Below are positions 6,579 through 10,827 of a stretch of 10,827 nucleotides of DNA, in pieces. Within the stretch, counting starts at the first letter, position 1. Each line of letters starts with the position of its first letter. Both the position numbers and the translations under genes were made by a program. The notes beneath the pieces were generated by a model. It did not search any database and had not been told where the DNA came from. It saw only the letters and a list, made by a program, of their open reading frames with translations. Origin of the DNA: Deltaproteobacteria bacterium (GTDB lineage: Bacteria; Desulfobacterota; Dissulfuribacteria; Dissulfuribacterales; UBA3076); assembly GCA_027004315.1 (NCBI GenBank), contig JALTHV010000145.1, forward strand, positions 1 to 10,827. Direction: 5' to 3'.

Positions 6579-8559
6579 AAACAAACCAGACAGTTACAGT
6601 CATCAGGCCTGTCCAGAGAATTTTTCTGTAAATTCCTACAGTCCTGATTCTCCTCATAGAGGATCGGCAACCCTTTATCTGACCTATCTTGCCATTGGAG
6701 GCATCCTCGGCGATATTGGCACCTCTCCGCTCTATGTAATGTCATTGACATTCAAGGTCTTACCAGTAACCCGTACAAATATCATGGGGGTCTTGTCCCT
6801 TATTGTCTGGTCTTTTGTATTTCTTTCCACTAAGTATGCCTGGATGGCCCTCAACCTGGACAACAATGGTGAAGGAGGGACCTTTGCCTTGCTCAGCTTG
6901 ATTCGCAAGGACAGAGCCAAGTGGGCTGCAAATGAAAAAAAGAATGGACTGCGGATATTTGTTGGAATAGCCGGCCTTCTGTCCATGGCATGTGGAGCCT
7001 TGCTGCTCAGCGATGGAGTGATCACACCTTCTATATCGGTTCTGGCTGCTGTAGAAGGGATTAAGGTCGTTTATCCACACCTGCATGATTTTGTCATTCC
7101 CATAGCGACAATCATCCTGATCGCTCTTTTTATGATTCAAAAGCAAGGAACAGAAAAAATTACCAGACTTTTCTCACCTATTATGGTTATTTGGTTTTTA
7201 TCTATCGCCTTTGCCGGTTTTTTTTCTCTGAAAAATAATTTTTCCTTATTGGCTGCCTTTAATCCTTATTATGCTATTTTGTTTCTGACTCGACATCCGA
7301 TTGCCGTGGTTTTCCCGATTTTAGGCTATATTGTCTTATGCATTACCGGAGGTGAAGCCCTTTATGCCGATGAAGCTCACTACTCAAAGACGGCGATTCG
7401 GTTTGCCTGGGCATTTGCTTCCATTTGTCTATTAGTAAACTATTTCGGACAAGGATCGTTCCTATTAATGACCCACATGGTGGATAGTCCTTTTTTTGGT
7501 TTGACTCTCAGGGTAGGCCATCTCTTCTATATTTACTCCTTGATTATTGCTACTATGGCAGCGATTATTGCCAGCCAGGCCATGATTACCGGGTCCTTTT
7601 CTACCTATAAACAGGCTATGGAATTGGGAATGTTGCCACGTCTGGAAATCCGCAATACATCCAGCCGAATGCGTGGCCAAATCTATATCTCTTCCGTCAA
7701 CCGTGGGATGTGCTTGTCATGCTTGGCAACAGTATTTATTTTCCGTAGTTCTAATGCCTTGGGCAATGCCTATGGCTTGGCAGTTACCGGGGCATTCATC
7801 GGGACCACCTTAATGATGGGGATTATCCTCTATTTAAGGCTTCGAAAGAATCCTTCCCATTTTCTATTTCTCTTGCCATTGCTCTTGCTCTTTGCCTTGT
7901 TTGACCTTGCTTTTTTTTCATCAAACCTCGGCAAGATCCCAACAGGTGGCTGGTTTCCGCTCCTGATAGGCTCTTTCCTAATAGTTACAATGATTTCTTG
8001 GGAAAAAGGCTCCGTAGCAATGTACCGGGCCATTCCTAAACAAAGCACATCTTGCTTTATACGGCAGGTACAAACTATAGACATCGTAGTAGTACCAGGC
8101 ACCAATATATATATGACTGCCAATGAAGAGATGATCCCAGCTCAACTTCTGGAGGAATTTGCATTAGGATTATTACACCAAAACATAGTACTGGTTACAG
8201 TGAAAAATACTGATGCCCCCTGGGGCGTCCAATATGAAAAAAGATTGATTGGTCAGTCCCAAGACGGTCGTAGCAAGATCTATCAAGTCATCATCGAAAA
8301 GGGGTATATGCGGCTTTTCGTAAACGTACCCAATATTTTGAATGAGTTTGCTTTTTCTATAGAACCACGGCGCTTTGTAATTGGGATGTGGAATCCAATT
8401 GTATGTGAAAGCGGCGTGCGAAGATGGATTCTCAGTTATTTTCGAATAATATATAAAAATACTCCCACTCTGACCCAAAGATTCCTGATCCCGGCGCGGG
8501 AAGTTGTTTACATCGGTGGTGACCTGAAAGTATCTTTTTCTGGGCAACAACCACAATAG
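6574..8559 (+). CDS. kup: KUP-family potassium uptake transporter, start codon unresolved
   Basis: This inner-membrane proton-coupled potassium symporter has about 12 membrane helices and a C-terminal cytoplasmic domain. The first-helix signature GDIGTSPLY is at 6709-6735 and DNNGEGG at 6859-6879. SDGVITPSISVLAAVEGI, FMIQKQGT, GGEALYADEAHY, VNYFGQGS and IIASQAMITGSFS follow in normal family order. The C-terminal domain includes VVVPGTNIYMT and EVVYIGGDLKV. The first ATG (6739) lies after GDIGTSPLY, so translation must begin earlier. The frame is open back to a TGA at 6568-6570 but has no ATG, GTG or TTG before 6739. The given start is an ATT with AGGGGGA 8 nt upstream and would give 661 residues. 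A CTG at 6679 would give 626, closer to the usual length of about 620. A lost start or a frameshift in the first 100 bp is equally possible. The gene is not tightly coupled to tonB. Confidence 0.85.
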   Translation: MTNKPDSYSHQACPENFSVNSYSPDSPHRGSATLYLTYLAIGGILGDIGTSPLYVMSLTFKVLPVTRTNIMGVLSLIVWSFVFLSTKYAWMALNLDNNGEGGTFALLSLIRKDRAKWAANEKKNGLRIFVGIAGLLSMACGALLLSDGVITPSISVLAAVEGIKVVYPHLHDFVIPIATIILIALFMIQKQGTEKITRLFSPIMVIWFLSIAFAGFFSLKNNFSLLAAFNPYYAILFLTRHPIAVVFPILGYIVLCITGGEALYADEAHYSKTAIRFAWAFASICLLVNYFGQGSFLLMTHMVDSPFFGLTLRVGHLFYIYSLIIATMAAIIASQAMITGSFSTYKQAMELGMLPRLEIRNTSSRMRGQIYISSVNRGMCLSCLATVFIFRSSNALGNAYGLAVTGAFIGTTLMMGIILYLRLRKNPSHFLFLLPLLLLFALFDLAFFSSNLGKIPTGGWFPLLIGSFLIVTMISWEKGSVAMYRAIPKQSTSCFIRQVQTIDIVVVPGTNIYMTANEEMIPAQLLEEFALGLLHQNIVLVTVKNTDAPWGVQYEKRLIGQSQDGRSKIYQVIIEKGYMRLFVNVPNILNEFAFSIEPRRFVIGMWNPIVCESGVRRWILSYFRIIYKNTPTLTQRFLIPAREVVYIGGDLKVSFSGQQPQ

Positions 8560-8569
8560 GTTTTATGAT

Positions 8570-8990
8570 TTAGACGAATCCGCTTTCCTTGTGTTTTTGA
8601 TAAATTGTTTCTGCCAGGGTTTCAATCGCCTTCAGGTCTTCTGTTTTCGGCAGGCCCTTGCAGATCACCGGATCAAGAATCTCGTAACTGTTCACATCCC
8701 CCCGTACAGCAGTAGCCTTTTGAAGGGTTTCAGGAGCATCGCCTGATGCACAAAATCAGGGCACTCTGCCGATTAATCCGCACTGAAACCCTTCAAAATG
8801 CTACCGCTAGACGGGGACGTGGACGCTTGCAAAAGGATATTCACTGCCTTGGTTCCCCACCCGTAGGATCCAATAACCGACATCTTTGTACTGCCATGCA
8901 TAGAGATGTATGGGATCAATACCAAGTTCCTGGGATCATCGTAGACCCAATGGTGATAGGCATCAATGATAAACTCTGGGTTCAAGGATT
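8570..8990 (-). pseudogene. Remnant of an FprA-type (A-type) flavoprotein gene, truncated and interrupted
   Basis: Two pieces of the C-terminal flavodoxin-like domain survive on the minus strand. The 5' piece (about 8985-8831) reads FIIDAYHHWVYDDP, then NLVLIPYISMHGSTK, the start of the FMN-binding domain. It then jumps straight to SVIGSYGWGTKAVN, a motif normally some 70 residues further on, so an internal deletion is inferred. The 3' piece (8683-8570) reads YEILDPVICKGLPKTEDLK and ends in the family's C-terminal helix and a TAA at 8572-8570. Between them lies a 147 bp inverted-repeat element, and the pieces are in different frames. The N-terminal beta-lactamase-like diiron domain (about 240 residues) is absent. 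Intact family members reduce oxygen or nitric oxide with electrons from rubredoxin. This copy cannot make a working enzyme. The family call comes from motif recognition, not from alignment. Confidence 0.75.
8684..8830. repeat. 147 bp inverted-repeat (MITE-like) element inside the flavoprotein remnant, copy E
   Basis: The left end reads GTAACTGTTCACATCCCCCC and the right end, read on the minus strand, GCAAGCGTCCACGTCCCC; both match the GTAAnCGTTCAC core. Further in, TTTTGAAGGGTTTCAG (8718-8733) is a perfect inverted match of 8783-8798, and the arms between the ends and these blocks also pair with a few mismatches. The central loop has a small hairpin, GCATC (8736-8740) with GATGC (8745-8749). 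No open frame of note is inside, so it is non-autonomous. No clear target-site duplication is visible. Confidence 0.65.
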
Positions 8991-9257
8991 AGTTGACCTA
9001 ACTTTTACAGGGTTTACTGCAAAAATCAAGCAGGCCTATATTTTTCTGGCCTAAAAACGTTCCATTATTAGTGATAGGTTGGTCTGTTGGCACAGACAAC
9101 TATACAAGAGAATTCACGGTTGAAATATTCGCAGATAGTGATAAAAATAAAAAAAATGTGTTATTCTAATATCTACCCAAAAGGTATCAAGATCAGCGAT
9201 AAAAAACTGACGAATAAAGGGGGTGAAGCACTTCATTAGATAACAAAAAATAAGAGA
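8991..9257. other. Intergenic region before the cobalamin riboswitch
   Basis: No gene is seen. There is a small perfect hairpin, GTCTGT (9082-9087) with ACAGAC (9092-9097), without a T-run. An A-rich stretch follows (9141-9156). A weak promoter candidate is TTGAAA (9120-9125), 16 bp, TAAAAA (9142-9147); it would place the riboswitch about 100 nt into the transcript. Confidence 0.4.
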
Positions 9258-9436
9258 GATATCGGTGCCCCAAGGGCTCAATAGGGAATCCCGTGAAAGA
9301 CGGGAGCGGTCCCGCCGCTGTAACCCTCATACTTTAAGACATAAAGGGACCTTTGGCATTTTATGGTCACTGCCTCGAGGAAATCGAGACGGGAAGGCCG
9401 CCAAGGGCTAGGGAAGCCAGAAGACCTGCCGGTATC
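9258..9436 (+). ncRNA. Cobalamin (adenosylcobalamin-type) riboswitch aptamer
   Basis: All main consensus parts of the cobalamin aptamer are present in order. The closing P1 helix pairs GATATCGG (9258-9265) with CCGGTATC (9429-9436), 8 bp with one G-U pair. Within it are GGTGCC (9264-9269), AATAGGGAATCCCGTG (9280-9295), the loop GAGCGGTCCCGCCGCTGTAA (9304-9323), the TCACTGCC segment (9367-9374), GGGAAGGCCGCC (9391-9402), and the B12 box AGCCAGAAGACCTGCC (9415-9430). It binds a cobalamin cofactor in the nascent mRNA and represses the downstream gene. It sits about 185 nt ahead of a TonB-dependent receptor start, the classic position for btuB control. Confidence 0.95.
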
Positions 9437-9549
9437 TTTTATCGATTGTCTCAAGCCGTCGAGGAACGGGTTGTGATCAGCCAGATATAGACGCCATATC
9501 GGTCTCAGTAAGGTGTTGATAGACGACTGTCCCGTCCCTCGGCCTGTCC

Positions 9550-9615
9550 AGGGGACCGGCTACAGGTCTCAACGCCGGCCTCCTATAGCGTAGAAAATAT
9601 ACGGGGATAAGGAGG
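9550..9615 (+). promoter_or_regulatory. Likely riboswitch expression platform that hides or frees the receptor ribosome binding site
   Basis: CCTCCT (9579-9584) is perfectly complementary to the ribosome binding site AGGAGG (9610-9615). The same CCTCCT is also the end of a longer arm, 9575-9584, that pairs with 9550-9559 at 9 of 10 positions. The two pairings exclude each other, as expected for a sequestor/anti-sequestor switch of translation. No intrinsic terminator with a T-run is seen between the aptamer and the gene. The assignment is made by eye, without an energy calculation. Confidence 0.5.
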
Positions 9616-9620
9616 GAAAA

Positions 9621-10827
9621 ATGAGGCTGAAACTGATAGTGCTATCTCTGGTTGTCATTTTAATGGCTGCCTCCCAGCCAGTCTGGGCAAAAAAGAAACA
9701 GAAAAAGGTCTATAAGCTGGGGGAGGTCGTTGTTACGGCCACACGCTCAGAGGTAAAAAAAGAAGAGGTCCCGGCTGTCATAGATGTCATAGGGCCAGAA
9801 GATCTCAAGACCACTGTGGACACCAATGTCGTCAGGATCCTCAAGAAAAACAGCAGTATCGATGTGATCGACTATCCTGGCGTGCTCTCCGGGATCGGAA
9901 TCCGAGGGTTCCGCCCAGAGTTTTCAGGAATCACCAAACACTGCCTGGTCTTGATCGACGGGCATCCAGCCGGGGCCACAAACCTGGCCACGATTCTAAA
10001 AGACAATGTGGAGCGGATCGAGGTACTCAAAGGTCCTGCCTCGGCCCTGTACGGTGCCGAGGCCATGGGTGGCGTGGTGAACATAATCACCAAAAAATCA
10101 ACAGGCAAAATCAAGACGCATATCACCGGTGGCGGCGGGAGCTTTAGCACCCACTATGAAAGCATCACTTCTGGCGGCAAGATAAACGACGGGCTGGATT
10201 TTGATGCCTCTGTCAGCAACAGGAACCAGAATGCCGACTTCAGGATGGGTAATGGCAGGAAGAGGGACAACACGAGCTACAGCGAGAGATATGGCAGTCT
10301 GAGACTGGGGTCCTCATTTATGGAGAATTGGCGTATCGACGCCAAGGGAGACTGGTATGCAGGTAGTCATATCAAGACGCCCGGTGCCCTGTATTACGAA
10401 GATAAGAGGCCTTCAGAGAAGAACATTGACCGTTACGGTGGAGATATCTCCATTAGAGGCAAGATCAGAGGGCATGAACCGCTCTTCACCGCGTATGCCT
10501 CTCACGAGAGCACAGAATATAACAGGAGATATAAAGGACAGACCCCTTATAAAAACTACGTAGGTGATACAGGATGGTGGGGGACGCAATTCCAGGACTG
10601 CTACCACTTCCTGGATCATGACCTTACAATAGGTACAGACTATCAGGATATCGATGTCAAGTCCAGAAGCTATAAGGTCAATGGCAGCCGCAGGGCCCCG
10701 TATTCTCCGGACAGCGAACGTAAAAATATAGGTGTCTTTGGCAATGCCTTCCTGAGGTTTTTTAACGAGCGCCTCATACTCAATGTCGGTGTCCGGCATG
10801 ACCGGTTCAGGCTGATCACAAAAAAGA
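9621..10827 (+). CDS. btuB: TonB-dependent outer-membrane receptor, BtuB-like, partial (continues past the right edge)
   Basis: The frame is open from the ATG at 9621 to the end of the window (402 codons). The ATG has AAGGAGGG (9609-9616) just upstream. Residues 1-23 form a signal peptide ending VWA. A TonB box, EVVVTATR, is at 35-42. The plug domain covers about 43-160, with GIGIRGFRP, the LVLIDGHPAG loop, and the signature VERIEVLKGPASALYGAEAMGGVVNIITKK (split here as VERIEVLKGPASALYG, then AEAMGGVVNIITKK) at about 130-159. The beta-barrel starts after about 162, and alternating strands continue to the edge; the full family length of 600-700 residues means roughly a third to a half is missing. 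Control by a cobalamin riboswitch makes corrinoid or B12 uptake the best guess; the plug motifs alone would not tell B12 from siderophore receptors. It is a likely client of the TonB system at 2582-6532. Confidence 0.92.
   Translation, partial: MRLKLIVLSLVVILMAASQPVWAKKKQKKVYKLGEVVVTATRSEVKKEEVPAVIDVIGPEDLKTTVDTNVVRILKKNSSIDVIDYPGVLSGIGIRGFRPEFSGITKHCLVLIDGHPAGATNLATILKDNVERIEVLKGPASALYGAEAMGGVVNIITKKSTGKIKTHITGGGGSFSTHYESITSGGKINDGLDFDASVSNRNQNADFRMGNGRKRDNTSYSERYGSLRLGSSFMENWRIDAKGDWYAGSHIKTPGALYYEDKRPSEKNIDRYGGDISIRGKIRGHEPLFTAYASHESTEYNRRYKGQTPYKNYVGDTGWWGTQFQDCYHFLDHDLTIGTDYQDIDVKSRSYKVNGSRRAPYSPDSERKNIGVFGNAFLRFFNERLILNVGVRHDRFRLITKK

Noticed and set aside
8746..9054. Plus-strand open frame of 102 codons after kup
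   Set aside because: It is antisense to the flavoprotein remnant, whose minus-strand motifs are convincing, and it starts inside the palindromic element.
9082..9097. Hairpin GTCTGT/ACAGAC as a terminator before the riboswitch
   Set aside because: The stem is only 6 bp and is not followed by a T-run.

Overview
The window reads as chromosomal DNA of a Gram-negative bacterium. The evidence is a full inner-membrane energising system for outer-membrane transport, a TonB-dependent receptor with signal peptide and plug domain, and a cobalamin riboswitch. A decayed A-type flavoprotein (FprA/flavodiiron type) gene suggests an anaerobic or microaerophilic lineage. The mix would suit the Desulfobacterota or a neighbouring phylum, but that is inference; no rRNA or other marker gene is present.

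Layout. At 1-53 (minus) a possible gene start, with a strong ribosome binding site, runs off the left edge. At 199-1299 (minus) lies an ArsB/NhaD-like permease of the ion transporter superfamily. A 390 bp gap follows, holding a short repeat and a palindromic repeat. At 1690-2253 (plus) is a hypoxanthine phosphoribosyltransferase gene (hpt) bracketed by two copies of a dispersed repeat. A second gap (2254-2581) holds a 50 bp palindrome and two more short repeats. From 2582 to 6532 (plus) runs a tight five-gene operon: a DUF3450 coiled-coil protein, a large TtpC-like MotA/TolQ/ExbB protein, ExbB, ExbD and TonB. Three of its four junctions are ATGA overlaps and the fourth is a 3 bp gap. A KUP-family potassium transporter follows; its conserved N-terminus starts upstream of the first ATG. 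At 8570-8990 (minus) is a broken flavoprotein gene carrying a 147 bp inverted-repeat element. From 9258 on there is a cobalamin riboswitch, a likely translational expression platform, and a BtuB-like receptor gene that continues past the right edge.

How they work together. The five-gene operon matches the TonB2/TtpC type of system known from Vibrio and relatives. There ExbB/ExbD turn proton-motive force into movement of TonB, and TtpC and DUF3450 are accessory parts. The receptor 3 kb downstream, under B12 control, is a natural client, so much of the right two thirds of the window may serve corrinoid uptake.

The most unusual layer is non-coding. A family of short repeats with the core GTAAnCGTTCAC occurs at five sites in 10.8 kb: between genes, directly before the ribosome binding site of the DUF3450 gene, at the 5' edge of the kup frame, and as the ends of the palindromic element inside the flavoprotein remnant. 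These look like non-autonomous mobile or REP/MITE-like elements that have reshaped gene starts and helped break a gene. I found no CRISPR array, tRNA, rRNA or intact transposase gene.
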